In this document: piece by piece, positions 36,481-48,713 of the stretch
How the letters are laid out: each line of letters opens with the position of its first letter
How positions within the stretch are numbered: position 1 is the first letter of the stretch
Assembly: GCF_038502225.1 (NCBI RefSeq)
Contig: NC_091369.1
Location: 4,584,471-4,648,470, forward strand
Length of the DNA stretch: 64,000 nt
Direction of reading: 5' to 3'
DNA from: Cherax quadricarinatus
Lineage: Eukaryota; Arthropoda; Malacostraca; Decapoda; Parastacidae
Translations under genes and position numbers: made by a program
The notes under the pieces: model-generated
Database searches by the model: none
Told to the model about the DNA's origin: nothing
What the model saw: the letters and a program-made list of their open reading frames with translations, nothing else

Positions 36481-38477
36481 GCGAATATAGTTGCTGTGGG
36501 AGTTAATGTATTCCAGTGGAAATGGTAAATACTTTTCCGGAGTAAAGGGGAGAGTAGCCCCCTTACTCGGGACCCAAGAGCCCTTTACCAGCCTCAAGGA
36601 ATCTCTTTTCCCTTAAAGGGAATGTTCTTGTGAGACAACAAATGGTTCAACTAGTCAAATGACTCGTTAAACTTTGTAAGATTAGACCAGTGGCTGAATG
36701 GGCGATTGCAGATATACAACTCTGAGAGAACGAGGCAGAATCTGTTTGACATTTGAGTGGAATCTGATCCTCAGGTGATGATGGTGTAACCTTTAACATA
36801 GACAATACAATCACACACGTAGTTTCTTCTAGTTAGAGTTTAGATTCCCTTACCTTTCAAGATTTCATTCCCTTCCCAACACAACTTTTCCCACTCTTGC
36901 CATATCAACCATAACCTCCACCACCAAAATAACCGCGGATGGAGAGAGGTACCAGGAGCTACAGATCAACTCACGCTATTTCAGTGGCAGGACCCTCCCT
37001 CTAGCCACTGGAGGTACCCCAGGAGTGATGTGTTGGTGGGGATGTGTACCTTGGTTATGCATAATCACAGCACCCCAGCTTTGGGATCCCCAGGTACCCT
37101 GTGGTGCTACTGACGGGGAAGACTCGCCCTCAAGACTTCGTCTAGTACCACAGGAGAGTGACGGTCACTGATGCGCTCCTGGCCACTCTTACAGGACGCG
37201 ACGTAGAAATGTGCGACATTATTCAAATGTGTGAAATACATATGACATAAACCTCGCTTGGACGCGACAATCATTGTAATCTTAACGTCTGTGTTGCGAG
37301 AAGATCCTGTCTTCAGTCACTGCTGTCGCGAATGTTGCCCCCTGTCTTCAGTGCTGTCTCGAGGAACGTGAGTGCTATCTCAAGTAAGTTTAGTGCTTCT
37401 CAAGGAACTTCGGTGCTGTTTCAAGGAACATCAGTACTGCTCAATACAAATGTACTCTCGATATTACCCAAGATAGGGGTTCTTATTTTACTCCATTGTA
37501 AAGATTTTCTATCCTGACTGTGTTAAAACTCTGAACTTTGTGAGGAATGACTTTAAGTCTCTTCGTTATGCGTCAGGAAATTGTCTAGAAAATATATATG
37601 TAGTTTAACATGCAATTGGGAACAGGTGGACCTGAATTGTACCACCCTGGACCACTCTCTGGACCTGCTGGTCCACTCACGAATATATGTGATTGTTGTG
37701 TCTTGAACTCTGGGCAAAAAATAAAACTATTGACAGATTGGCAAACAAAACTAATGAGGACCAGTCTTGATAATGTTATGTAAAGTGCATCTAAGACTCA
37801 GAAGAATCCTCTGAACATTTAATATGATAAATATTATGTTCCTTACGTGTTGTTTAAGGTCATTACAGCCTTTTAAGACTCGAGAAACTATTAAACCATT
37901 TACGGAACACTGAAATGTTTAAATAACAGTTATGTGCAGTGCGTCAGAGCCAAGAAGGAATCGAGAAAGTGATAGTGATGATTCACTTCCAGTGGGCAGT
38001 GACGCACTCTTCAGTGTCTTGTATTTATATATATTTTCGTCTCGTTTGAGAGTGTTGACTATTGTTCATCCAGGTGATGGTGCCAGAACAACTACTCGTG
38101 TATATAGTAACTTCTTGCTTGCCTCACCATAGCGTCTTAGTGAAATTTTTCGTTATTTAACATTTTTCTCAGCCTTGCTGCAGACCTTGACTCTTTCCCG
38201 AATATTTCCTGGTTGTGATATTGACCTTTCAAACCCAAATTAAAATTATATACAGCATTAAAACTCACAGTAGAAGAAATATTTGATTGCGTCGAGCATA
38301 TAACTGCAGGAGACACCTGAACAGTTACCACCTGCCACGGGAGTGAAAACTTAACATTTAACAGCCTTAACAATGTAGGGAATTGTTATCATTTAATTTA
38401 ATACGCTGCTATTACATAATTTACTTTGTTATGGGTTCATGTTTCGACTCACTATACAAGATACTTAGGTAGTATAT

Positions 38478-38480
<3 letters not shown>
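36223..38480. other. Unique intergenic or UTR sequence
   Basis: Complex sequence with ordinary composition and no strong reading frame. A tgctgtc/tcaaggaac-type degenerate direct repeat lies at 37318-37450. No exon, RNA gene or element identified. Confidence 0.4.
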
Positions 38481-38512
<32 letters not shown>

Positions 38513-38869
38513 TTCAACACTTGCTAACCCAAGAATCATACTGAATTTTCCTCAACTAATCTTACGCTACTCAGAAGCCGAAATAATAGATGTTCATAGA
38601 AAGGAAACAACAGCACTGTGAGGGAGGGTTAGGTCTTCTTTTGTTAGTCACCTTTTATTTGTATTTGATGTTGGGGAGGTTTGAGAGGTTTGTCTTCCCT
38701 GTTCCAGTCTTGCTGCCGTCTGGGTAAGTCTCTTTTTTTCTTATTCTGCTGGAAGAGGCTGTTTCTTTCTGGTTCAGGATATTTTTGGAAATCAGTTTTG
38801 ACTATATATATAATGTCTGAGAGTAAGGTTATGCTGTGTGTGTTTTTAATGGTGTTTAATGTTTATATA

Positions 38870-39098
38870 CTGCATGAGGGTCATTAAGGCTGGGTGATTG
38901 GTTAATGGGGTTTAAAGTCTACTACACGAGGGTCATTAAGGCTGGTTAATGCGGTTTAATGTCTATCTACTAAACGAGTGCCATTAAGGCTAGTTGGTTG
39001 GTTAATGGGGTTTAAAGTCTACTAAACGAGGGCCATTAAGGCTAGTTGGTTAATGGGGTTTAAAGTCTATCTACTACACGAGGGTCATTAAGGCTGCA
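38870..39098. repeat. ~55-60 bp repeat (cattaaggctggttggttaa)
   Basis: About four imperfect copies of a unit with gggtcattaaggctggt, ggttaatggggtttaaagtc and tactacacga. Confidence 0.75.
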
Positions 39099-39459
39099 GG
39101 TCACCTGGTCACCACCAGTCAAGAATACTTTAATACCTAAAATACTGATTAATGTAAACTACCAGTGTATATACCCTGAGAGAGACATACATTCGCCACT
39201 CCCTGTATATCCCCAGTAGAAGACAGAATATACACAATAACAACAATTATAATTTATTCCCTCATTTTTTCACAGTTTTAAATATTTTGTCTATGTTAAG
39301 TTTATATTTGTTTGATGTTAACTTTTTTGAAGTTTAAATGTGTTGATTAGTCTTAAAAAATGTTCTTTGTTTCTTCTAGTTCACCTGATGAGTTACGTCC
39401 AGTGTAATTATTGTAACTTTCCGCGCCACGTTCACTTAGTTAGAATTTGGGGAGAGACT

Positions 39460-39876
39460 GAAGTTATTATTATTATTATTATTAAATATTAGCCGGTATT
39501 CTCCCGGCCCGGGCCTTTTCCAAGTGGTGGCCCGGCCTTGGCTCCCTCTTTAGGGAGTGTCTGAGACCTAAGTCTCCCATGGGAGGAGGTACAAGTACCT
39601 CCTCATCTTTGGGACCAACTGTCCCCAGGCCTAGCCACAAGCTAGGCCTCTCTGGTCTGCCATCCCCGCCCCAAGGGGGCTAATGGGAATGACAGTCTTA
39701 TGAGCTAAAGGCTCGGGCTCAGGCACCTACCCTACCCTAGAAGGGCTGGGCATGGTGTCGATGAGGGACTGAAGACCTGAGATTCATTGGTTACCACTGT
39801 GACTGAGGACTCCAAATTTTTAAGAGGACGAGAAAAGGCCTTTTGTCCCTTAGAAATAAGACGGCCTACTTATGGG

Positions 39877-39880
<4 letters not shown>
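39460..39880. repeat. GC-rich dispersed repeat flanked by (ATT)n
   Basis: About 400 bp of GC-rich sequence with internal palindromes (cccggcccggg, aggaggtacaagtacctcct) sitting between (ATT)n tracts (39466-39483 and 39881-39938). It has no coding frame. Composition and bounded ends suggest a short non-autonomous element; family unknown. Confidence 0.45.

Positions 39881-39939
<59 letters not shown>
39881..39939. repeat. (ATT)n microsatellite
   Basis: About 19 ATT triplets. Confidence 0.95.
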
Positions 39940-39940
<1 letters not shown>

Positions 39941-40002
39941 GCTTAGTATCTTAAATTCCTTTGATCCGAAGATATTTGCTACATGTTAGCATAAAGACCT
40001 GC

Positions 40003-40073
40003 TCTCCTTCCCTCCCTCCTTCCCTCCCTCCCTCCCTCCCTCCTTCCCTCCCTCCCTCCCTCCCTCCCTCCCG
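40003..40073. repeat. (CCCT)n microsatellite
   Basis: Imperfect CCCT/CCTT tetranucleotide run. Confidence 0.9.
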
Positions 40074-40475
40074 AAGGGGTGGTAATATCACATTAATATT
40101 CAAAGAATACTCAGTACGACTCTTATACGACTGACACTTTAAAGTCGGACGCGTTAGCTGACGTAGGAGTCCAGATGGCAGTTGAATGAACGATGGTCAA
40201 CGTGTCTCCTTTACTTCGGCCACTATATGGCCAGTGTGTGTGTGAAAGGAATAGGGGTAAATGGAAGGTGTAAATCTATCTCTCTCTTCCAATTCTACTT
40301 CGCTATGGTACTTCCTTTTCGCGTAGTTTCCTTTACGTCTAGTTTCCCTTCTCGTTGTTACTGGGAAGAGTGACCAGCCCTCCCTCATGACTGCTGGATC
40401 TTCATGGGTGGGTGGGTGGGGCAGTCCCATGATATAACTACAGCTACCCATCGGCAGGAATGATTGTCAGAGCCC

Positions 40476-40807
40476 TGGACACCAGCTGTGGCAGGGACAG
40501 TCTTGTACACCAGCTGTGGCAGGGACAGCTCTATACACCAGCTGTGGCAGGGACAGCTCTATACACCAGCTGTGGCAGGGACAGCTCTATACACCAGCTG
40601 TGGCAGGGACAGTCTTGTACACCAGCTGTGGCAGGGACAGCTCTATACACCAGCTGTGGCAGGGACAGCTCTATACACCAGCTGTGGCAGGGACAGTTCT
40701 ATACACCAGCTGTGGCAGGGACAGTCTTGTATACCAGCTGTGGCAGGGATAGGTCAATACACCAGCTGTGGCAGGAACAGTTCTATACACCAGCTGTGGC
40801 AGTGAAA
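40476..40807. repeat. 28-bp minisatellite (caccagctgtggcagggaca)
   Basis: Twelve copies of a 28-bp unit ending gctctata, gtcttgta or gttctata. It is followed by the gtaaacactaaacacgtagg motif. Confidence 0.95.
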
Positions 40808-40859
40808 GTCCTACAAGGGTAAACACTAAACACGTAGGGGGGTCACACAGTACTAAGGA

Positions 40860-41150
40860 GGACCGAGAGAGACTCAGGCGCCACCTACTGAACCTAAGAT
40901 TCACCTGAGCTCCCCTAGATCAAGGCATGGTAGCACCTTCCGTGGAGGGATCCTTCACAGTCAACAGGTATCCTTGAGATGCTGCTGCATTGATCCTAAA
41001 ACTCACGCAAAATGTAAATGTAAACAGTAAATAAGCGTATTTTTAAGACAGTGAAAAGATAATGTCTGTTATTCTGGAGACGAACTGTGTAACTGTGTCA
41101 GATTGACTGGATAAGAACTAACACGAAGACAGAGACCCAAACCCAAGAAG
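40860..41150. other. Unique sequence
   Basis: Nothing recognised. Confidence 0.35.
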
Positions 41151-41152
41151 AA

Positions 41153-41297
41153 ACTGCATATCTCGATTTCATCTGAAGTCCTCTTCAGCAAATCTGCTGA
41201 AGAGGACTTCATACTGAAGTCGAAATATGCGGATCTTTCTTAATCTTTGGAGTTTCTGCTGAAGAGGACCTCATCTGGGGGCTGAAATATGCAGATT
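41153..41297. ncRNA. Cluster of three hammerhead-like motifs
   Basis: Three copies of one folded motif: minus strand 41196-41153, plus 41192-41235, plus 41255-41296. In the central copy the strand reads stem I AUCUG, CUGAAGA (41197-41203), one spacer base, a 7-bp stem II GACUUCA/UGAAGUC with loop UAC, GAAA (41222-41225), UAU, G, then CGGAU, which pairs with AUCUG. The third copy pairs UCUG with CAGA. These are the parts of a hammerhead ribozyme in order. All three copies have G at the expected cleavage-site nucleotide, where known active hammerheads need A, C or U. Catalysis is therefore doubtful. Confidence 0.45.
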
Positions 41298-41810
41298 GTT
41301 TATATTTCTCCATATTGGTTTTATCCAGTCATGCTCAGTGATGTGTAATTATTTATTAGTTATAAATGATGACTTTCCACGCCTCGTTAAGAGAACATTA
41401 CACAGGGCAAATGTAGGTGGGTGTTGTGCGTGTCCTGGGATAAACAGATCAAGAATCCGGCTTCACGAACGCCTTCACAGACGGATTGTCAAGAACGTCA
41501 ACAGAGGGAGACAACAGAGAAAATGCAAAGGAACTGGATTCATCAAACGTGCCCCCGAGGTAGAGCAGCCGGAATCAATGTTCTCTTGTAAGGTTTAGAT
41601 ACGTGTGTCCCAGCAAGTGTATATACCGGGGCGATGTTTCGCCCCGGTAAAAAAAAAAAGGGTTTTGCTCTGTGTGAAAAGGTTTATCACGTCTTGTTTA
41701 GCTCTTTGTAGATCTTTAGTATAATTTGCTCTGTGCAGTTTTATATCGTCATGTTTTGCTCTATATAGAGTCTTATTACATCACGTTTCTCTCTGTGTAG
41801 AGCGAAACAC
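41298..41810. other. Unique sequence with short hairpin
   Basis: Contains taccggggcgatgtttcgccccggta (41625-41650), an inverted repeat followed by A10 and resembling a stem-loop. A short open frame at 41296-41598 has no family likeness. Confidence 0.35.
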
Positions 41811-43055
41811 GACACAGCCTCACCGAGCGGAACAGCGACACAACACAGCCCCACCGAGCGGAACAGCGACACAACACAGCCCCACCGAGCGGAACAGCGA
41901 CACAACACAGCCCCACCGAGCGGAACAGCGACACAACACAGCCCCACCGAGCGGAACAGCGACACAACACAGCCCCACCGAGCGGAACAGCGACACGACA
42001 CAGCCCCACCGAGCGGAACAGCGACACGACACAGCCCCACCGAGCGGAACAGCGACACAACACAGCCCCACCGAGCGGAACAGCGACACAACACAGCCCC
42101 ACCGAGCGGAACAGCAACACAACACAGCCCCACCGAGCGGAACAGCGACACGACACAGCCCCACCGAGCGGAACAGCGACACGACACAGCCCCACCGAGC
42201 GGAACAGCGACACGACACAGCCCCACCGAGCGGAACAGCGACACGACACAGCCCCACCGAGCGGAACAGCGACACAACACAGCCCCACCGAGCGGAACAG
42301 CGACACTACTCAACCCCACCGAGCGGAACAGCGACACGACACAGCCCCACCGAGCGGAACAGCGACACAACACAGCCCCACCGAGCGGAACAGCGACACA
42401 ACACAGCCCCACCGAGCGGAACAGCGACACGACACAGCCCCACCGAGCGGAACAGCGACACGACACAGCCCCACCGAGCGGAACAGCGACACAACACAGC
42501 CCCACCGAGCGGAACAGCGACACAACACAGCCCCACCGAGCGGAACAGCGACACAACACAGCCCCACCGAGCGGAACAGCGACACGACACAACCCCACCG
42601 AGCGGAACAGCGACACGACACAGCCCCACCGAGCGGAACAGCGACACGACACAACCCCACCGAGCGGAACAGCGACACAACACAGCCCCACCGAGCGGAA
42701 CAGCGACACAACACAACCCCACCGAGCTGAACAGAGACACAACACAGCCCCACCGAGCGGAACAGCGACACAACACAGCCCCACCGAGCGGAACAGCGAC
42801 ACGACACAACCCCACCGAGCGGAACAGCGACACAACACAGCCCCACCGAGCGGAACAGCGACACAACACAGCCTCACCGAGCGGAACAGCGACACAACAC
42901 AGCTCCACCGAGCGGAACAGCGACACAACACAGCCCCACCGAGCGGAACAGCGACACAACACAGCCTCACCGAGCGGAACAGCGACACAACACAGCTCCA
43001 CCGAGCGGAACAGCGACACAACACAGCTCCACCGAGCGGAACAGCGACACAACAA
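41811..43055. repeat. 31-bp satellite (ccgagcggaacagcgacaca)
   Basis: About 40 copies of a 31-bp unit, GC-rich and CpG-containing. The main variants are cacaacaca versus cacgacaca, and cagcccc, cagctcc or caacccc. Because 31 is not a multiple of 3, the frame rotates; three units have no stop on the minus strand, giving the long open frame there. Confidence 0.95.
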
Positions 43056-43539
43056 ACCTCTACTACGCAGGGCCACGGACGCAACATGGTGTCTGAGACA
43101 CACAGAAGAGCCACAGCTGTGCCACAGAGAGAGAGAGGGGGGGGGAGGAAAAACTACATACAAAACATCGAACGACCGTAAGTGTTGTAAATAGCGTGAT
43201 TAAAGACTGAAATTTCTTTTTTTGGTGTCTTAAAAAAAAAAATTATACGCTCACAGATTTTAACCTGCGTGTTCTTTCTATATCCTCCTGGTCACGTGAC
43301 CCCTCCCCCATGCGTGTTTACCGCTCTCCCTATGAAGGGTTATAAGGGGATCTAATTCCCTTCCCCTCTGGATCAAGGGCCTACACACCCATCTCTTTGA
43401 AGGAGTTGCGGGGTAATTAGGGTTTGATTCGAGGAAGGGGAGGAGGGGTAGTCTCCAATTCCTCGGATCAGGAGCCCTGGTTCTGACCAATAGTACTAAT
43501 AATAATATAATTGCCTCATATCAGAATTCATTTTCTCAT
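43056..43539. other. Unique spacer
   Basis: GA and G-run (43125-43147), then mixed sequence. No gene. Confidence 0.4.
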
Positions 43540-44473
43540 GTTCGTGAAGATTGCAACGTTGCATGTCATGTTCGTGAAGATTGCAACGTTGCATGTCATG
43601 TTCATGAAGATTGCAACGTTGCATGTCATGTTCGTGAAGATTGCAACGTTGCATGTCATGTTCGTGAAGATTGCAACGTTGCATGTCATGTTCGTGAAGA
43701 TTGCAACGTTGCATGTCATGTTCGTGAAGATTGCAACGTTGCATGTCATGTTCGTGAAGATTGCAACGTTGCATGTCATGTTCGTGAAGATTGCAACGTT
43801 GCATGTCATGTTCGTGAAGATTGCAACGTTGCATGTCATGTTCGTGAAGATTGCAACGTTGCATGTCATGTTCGTGAAGATTGCAACGTTGCATGTCATG
43901 TTCGTGAAGATTGCAACGTTGCATGTCATGTTTGTGAAGATTGCAACGTTGCATGTCATGTTCGTGAAGATTGCAACGTTGCATGTCATGTTTGTGAAGA
44001 TTGCAACGTTGCATGTCATGTTAGTGAAGATTGCAACGTTGCATGTCATGTTCGTGAAGATTGCAACGTTGAATGACATGGTCATGAAGATTGCAACGTT
44101 GCATGTCATGTTCGTGAAGATTGCAACGTTGCATGTCATGTTCGTGAAGATTGCAACGTTGCATGTCATGTTCGTGAAGATTGCAACGTTGCATGTCATG
44201 TTCGTGAAGATTGCAACGTTGCATGTCATGTTCGTGAAGATTGCAACGTTGCATGTCATGTTCGTGAACATTGCAACGTTGCATGTCACGTTCGTGAAAA
44301 TTGCAACGTTGCATGTCATGTTCGTGAAGATTGCAACGTTGCATGTCACGTTCGTGAAGATTGCAACGTTGCATGTCATGTTCGTGAAGATTGCAACGTT
44401 GCATGTCATGTTCGTGAAGATTGCAACGTTGCATGTCATGCTCGTGAAGATTGCAACGTTGTATGTCATGTTC
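43540..44473. repeat. 30-bp satellite with 12-bp palindrome
   Basis: About 31 copies of a 30-bp unit, highly homogeneous (gttcgtgaagattgcaacg...). Each unit contains the palindrome TGCAACGTTGCA. Open in several frames because of the 30-bp period. Confidence 0.95.
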
Positions 44474-45612
44474 GTGGGATCCAACACCATAATGTGTGTT
44501 GGATCCTCTTGTGTGTGGGATCCAACATCATAATGTGTGTTGGATCCTCTTGTGTGTGGGATCCAACACCATAATGTGTGTTGGATCCTCTTGTGTGTGG
44601 GATCCAACACCATAATGTGTGTTGGATCCTCTTGTGTGTGGGATCCAACACCATAATGTGTGTTGGATCCTCTTGTGTGTGGGATCCAACACCATAATGT
44701 TTGTTGGATCCTCTTGTGTGTGAGATACAACACCATAATGTGTGTTGGATCCTCTTGTGTGTGAGATCCAACACCATAATGTTTGTTGGATCCTCTTGTG
44801 TGTGAGATCCAACACCATAATGTTTGTTGGATCCTCTTGTGTGTGAGATCCAACACCATAATGTGTGTTGGATCCTCTTGTGTGTGGGATCCAACACCAC
44901 ACTGTGTAGTGGATCCTCTTGTGTGTGAGATCCAACACCATAATGTGTGTTGGATCCTCTTGTGTGTGAGATCCAACACCATAATGTGTGTTGGATCCTC
45001 TTGTGTGTGAGATCCAACATCATAATGTTTGTTGGATCCTCTTGTATGTGGGATCCAACATCATAATGTGTGGTGGATCCTCTTGTGTGTGCGATCCAAC
45101 ACCACACTGTGTGGTGGATCCTCTTGTGTGTGTATTGGAGCCTCTTGTGTGTATGCTCCAACACCACACTGTATGGTGGATCCTCTTGTGTGTATTCTCC
45201 AACACCACAATGTGAGGTGGATCCTCTTGTGTGAATGCACCAACACCACACTGTGTAGTGGATCCTTTTGTGTGTGTGAACCAACACCACACTGTGTAGT
45301 GGATCCTCTTGTGTGTGTGCACCAACACCACACTGTGTAGTGGATCCTCTTGTGTGTGTGCACCAACACCACACTGTGTAGTGGATCCTCTTGTGTGTGT
45401 GCACCAACACCACACTGTGTAGTGGATCCTCTTGTGTGTGTGCACCAACACCACACTGTGTAGTGGATCCTCTTGTGTGTGTGCACCAACACCACACTGT
45501 GTAGTGGATCCTCTTGTGTGTGTGCACCAACACCACCCTGTGTAGTGGATCCTCTTGTGTGTGTGCACCAACACCACACTGTGTAGTGGATCCTCTTGTG
45601 TGTGGGCTACAA
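44474..45612. repeat. 41-bp satellite of BamHI hairpins
   Basis: About 28 copies. To about 45060 each 41-bp unit holds an 11-bp inverted repeat, GGATCCAACAC and GTGTTGGATCC, around an 8-nt loop, plus tcttgtgtgtg. From about 45100 the unit drifts to gtgcaccaacaccacactgt with gtagtggatcctcttg, losing one arm. It abuts the 30-bp satellite directly. Confidence 0.95.
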
Positions 45613-46110
45613 CACTCCACCAAATGAACTCTTTCTCCTTTCCTATTAATCATTGGCATTGGATCCTTTGAAGGTCGTTTCTGCTACTCCTTTGAAAGCG
45701 TCAGCCTGCCACCTGCAAAAGCACCCGTGTCGTCTATACACATCGCACAGGTCACGACTTCTCCACATATATCGACCTCACCGCCTAAATACAAACATTT
45801 TCGCCACCTTTTTTTGTTATTTTCCTGAGGAAGAGACGCCAGCGTGAGGCCAGGAGGACTGAGGACCCACCACCAGCAGTTAATGATGAGGGAGGTAGTG
45901 CATTACTTCGCGGACTCGCCAGTTGTCATCTTTGGTAAAGTAAATAGAATGAGATCGGAATTGACATGTTTTATGCTATTATTAATTGACTAACTGCGCC
46001 ATTAAACCATGGCGACACTAAATGACTAACTGCGCCACTAAACCATGACGACACTAAATGAGTAGTGGCCTCGAGTTATGTCAATTTATGCAGCCTAACT
46101 TACATTGCTA
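45613..46110. other. Unique spacer
   Basis: Mixed sequence; a short direct repeat (aatgactaactgcgcca) at 45980-46035. No gene. Confidence 0.4.
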
Positions 46111-46190
46111 AATTAGACATGTGTGCAGTACTTGGGTGTCTCTATTGAGGAGACGTTTCGCCAATTAATGGCTTTATTATGGCGCAATAT
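46105..46190 (-). mobile_element. Degenerate hammerhead-bearing repeat (GAAACGTC family)
   Basis: On the minus strand it has AAAGCCA, loop, TGGCGAAACGTCTCC, followed by AATAGAGACACCC and ATGTCTAATT. The same order occurs at 63190-63260 (minus). The CUGAUGA-type box is mutated (ATAATAA) and stem I does not pair. An old copy. Confidence 0.5.
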
Positions 46191-46321
46191 TTCAAAAATA
46201 TGTCTTAATTATCAACCATTTGTCTACAACTTGCTTTGGCTTATCATTTCCGTGTAAATCATTTTGTGGTTAACTCTCTCTCTCTCTCACTCTCTCTCTC
46301 TCTTTTACAAGTTCTTTCTAT

Positions 46322-48713
46322 CGTGGCTTTGTTTACCTTCTGACTTCCTTTGTTTACCTTCTGACTTCCTTTGTTTACCTTCTGACTTCCTTTGTTTACA
46401 TTCTGGCTTCCTTTGTTTACCTTCTGACTTCCTTTGTTTACCTTCTGACTTCCTTTGTTTACCTTCTGACTTCCTTTGTTTACCTTCTGACTTCCTTTGT
46501 TTGCCTTCTGACTTCCTTTGTTTACCTTCTGACTTCCTTTGTTTACCTTCTGACTTCCTTTGTTTACCTTCTGACTTCCTTTGTTTACCTTCTGACTTCC
46601 TTTGTTTACCTTCTGACTTCCTTTGTTTACCTTCTGACTTCCTTTGTTTACCTTCTGACTTCCTTTGTTTACCTTCTGACTTCATTTGTTTACCTTCTGA
46701 CTTCCTTTGTTTACCCTCTGACTTCCTTTGTTTACCTTCTGACTTCCTTTGTTTACCTTTTGATTTCTTTTGTTTACCTTCTGACTTCCTTTATTTACCT
46801 TCTGACTTCCTTTGTTTACCTTCTGACTTCCTTTGTTTACCTTCTGACTTCCTTTATTTACCTTCTGACTTCCTTTGTTTACCTTCTGACTTCCTTTATT
46901 TACCTTCTGACTTCCTTTGTTTACCTTCTGACTTCCTTTATTTACCTTCTGACTTCCTTTGTTTACCTTCTGACTTCCTTTGTTTACCTTCTGACTTCCT
47001 TTGTTTACCTTCTGACTTCCTTTATTTACCTTCTGACTTCCTTTGTTTACCTTCTGACTTCCTTTGTTTACCTTCTGACTTCCTTTATTTACCTTCTGAC
47101 TTCCTTTATTTACCTTCTGACTTCCTTTGTTTACCTTCTGACTTCCTTTATTTACCTTCTGACTTCCTTTGTTTACCTTCTGACTTCCTTTGTTTACCTT
47201 CTGACTTCCTTTATTTACCTTCTGACTTCCTTTATTTACCTTCTGACTTCCTTTGTTTACCTTCTGACTTCCTTTATTTACCTTCTGAATTCCTTCTGAC
47301 TTCCTTTATTTACCTTCTGACTTCCTTTGTTTACCTTCTGACTTCCTTTATTTACCTTCTGACTTCCTTTATTTACCTTCTGACTTCCTTTATTTACCTT
47401 CTGACTTCCTTTATTTACCTTATTACTTCCTTTTTTTAACTTCTGACTTCCTTTGACTTCCTTTATTTACCTTCTGACTTCCTTTGTTTACCTTCTGACT
47501 TCCTTTATTTACCTTCTGACTTCCTTTGTTTACCTTCTGACTTCCTTTATTTACCTTCTGACTTCCTTTATTTACCTTCTGACTTCCTTTATTTACCTTC
47601 TGACTTCCTTTGTTTACCTTCTGACTTCCTTTGTTTACCTTCTGACTTCCTTTGTTTACCTTCTGACTTCCTTTGTTTACCTTCTGACTTTGTTTACCTT
47701 CTGACTTCCTTTGTTTACCTTCTGACTTCCTTTGTTTACCTTCTGACTTCCTTTGTTTACCTTCTGACTTTGTTTACCTTCTGACTTCCTTTGTTTACCT
47801 TCTGACTTCCTTTGTTTACCTTCTGACTTTGTTTACCTTCTGACTTCCTTTGTTTACCTTCTGACTTCCTTTGTTTACCTTCTGACTTCCTTTGTTTACC
47901 TTCTGACTTCCTTTGTTTACGTTCTGACTTCCTTTGTTTACCTTCTGACTTCCTTTGTTTACCTTCTGACTTTGTTTACCTTCTGACATCCTTTGTTTAC
48001 CTTCTGACTTCCTTTATTTACCTTCTGACTTCCTTTGTTTACCTTCTGACTTCCTTTATTTACCTTCTGACTTCCTTTATTTACCTTCTGACTTCCTTTG
48101 TTTACCTTCTGACTTCCTTTATTTACCTTCTGACTTCCTTTGTTTACCTTCTGACTTCCTTTATTTACCTTCTGACTTCCTTTATTTACCTTCTGACTTC
48201 CTTTGTTTACCTTTTGACTTCCTTTGTTTACCTTCTGACTTCCTTTGTTTACCTTCTGACTTCCTTTGTTTACGTTCTGACTTCCTTTGTTTACCTTCTG
48301 ACTTCCTTTGTTTACCTTCTGACTTTGTTTACCTTCTGACATCCTTTGTTTACCTTCTGACTTCCTTTATTTACCTTCTGACTTCCTTTGTTTACCTTCT
48401 GACTTCCTTTATTTACCTTCTGACTTCCTTTATTTACCTTCTGACTTCCTTTGTTTACCTTCTGACTTCCTTTATTTACCTTCTGACTTCCTTTATTTAC
48501 CTTCTGACTTCCTTTATTTACCTTCTGACTTCCTTTATTTACCTTCTGACTTCCTTTGTTTACCTTCTGACTTCCTTTATTTACCTTCTGACTTCCTTTA
48601 TTTACCTTCTGACTTCCTTTGTTTACCTTCTGTTTTCCTTTATTTACCTTCTGACTTCCTTTATTTACCTTCTGACTTCCTTTGTTTACCTTCTGACTTC
48701 CTTTATTTACCTC
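46322..48713. repeat. 21-bp satellite (cttcctttgtttaccttctga)
   Basis: About 114 copies of a 21-bp unit. The G/A variant (tttgttta versus tttattta) alternates in blocks, and a few units lack five bases (gactttgtttacc). A block around 47700-47980 reappears with the same deletion pattern near 48080-48350, indicating a segmental duplication within the array. Frames stay open (21 = 7 codons) without being a gene. Confidence 0.95.

Noticed and set aside
41741..43163. 457-codon Cys-rich frame on the minus strand
   Set aside because: Translation of the 31-bp satellite in rotating frame; other frames in the same stretch are open as well.
43540..45612. CRISPR-like regular repeats
   Set aside because: Units are contiguous with no unique spacers, and the genome is eukaryotic.
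46264..47704. Repeated LCLPSDF protein
   Set aside because: Product of the 21-bp satellite; frameshifting partial units and an intergenic setting argue against a gene.
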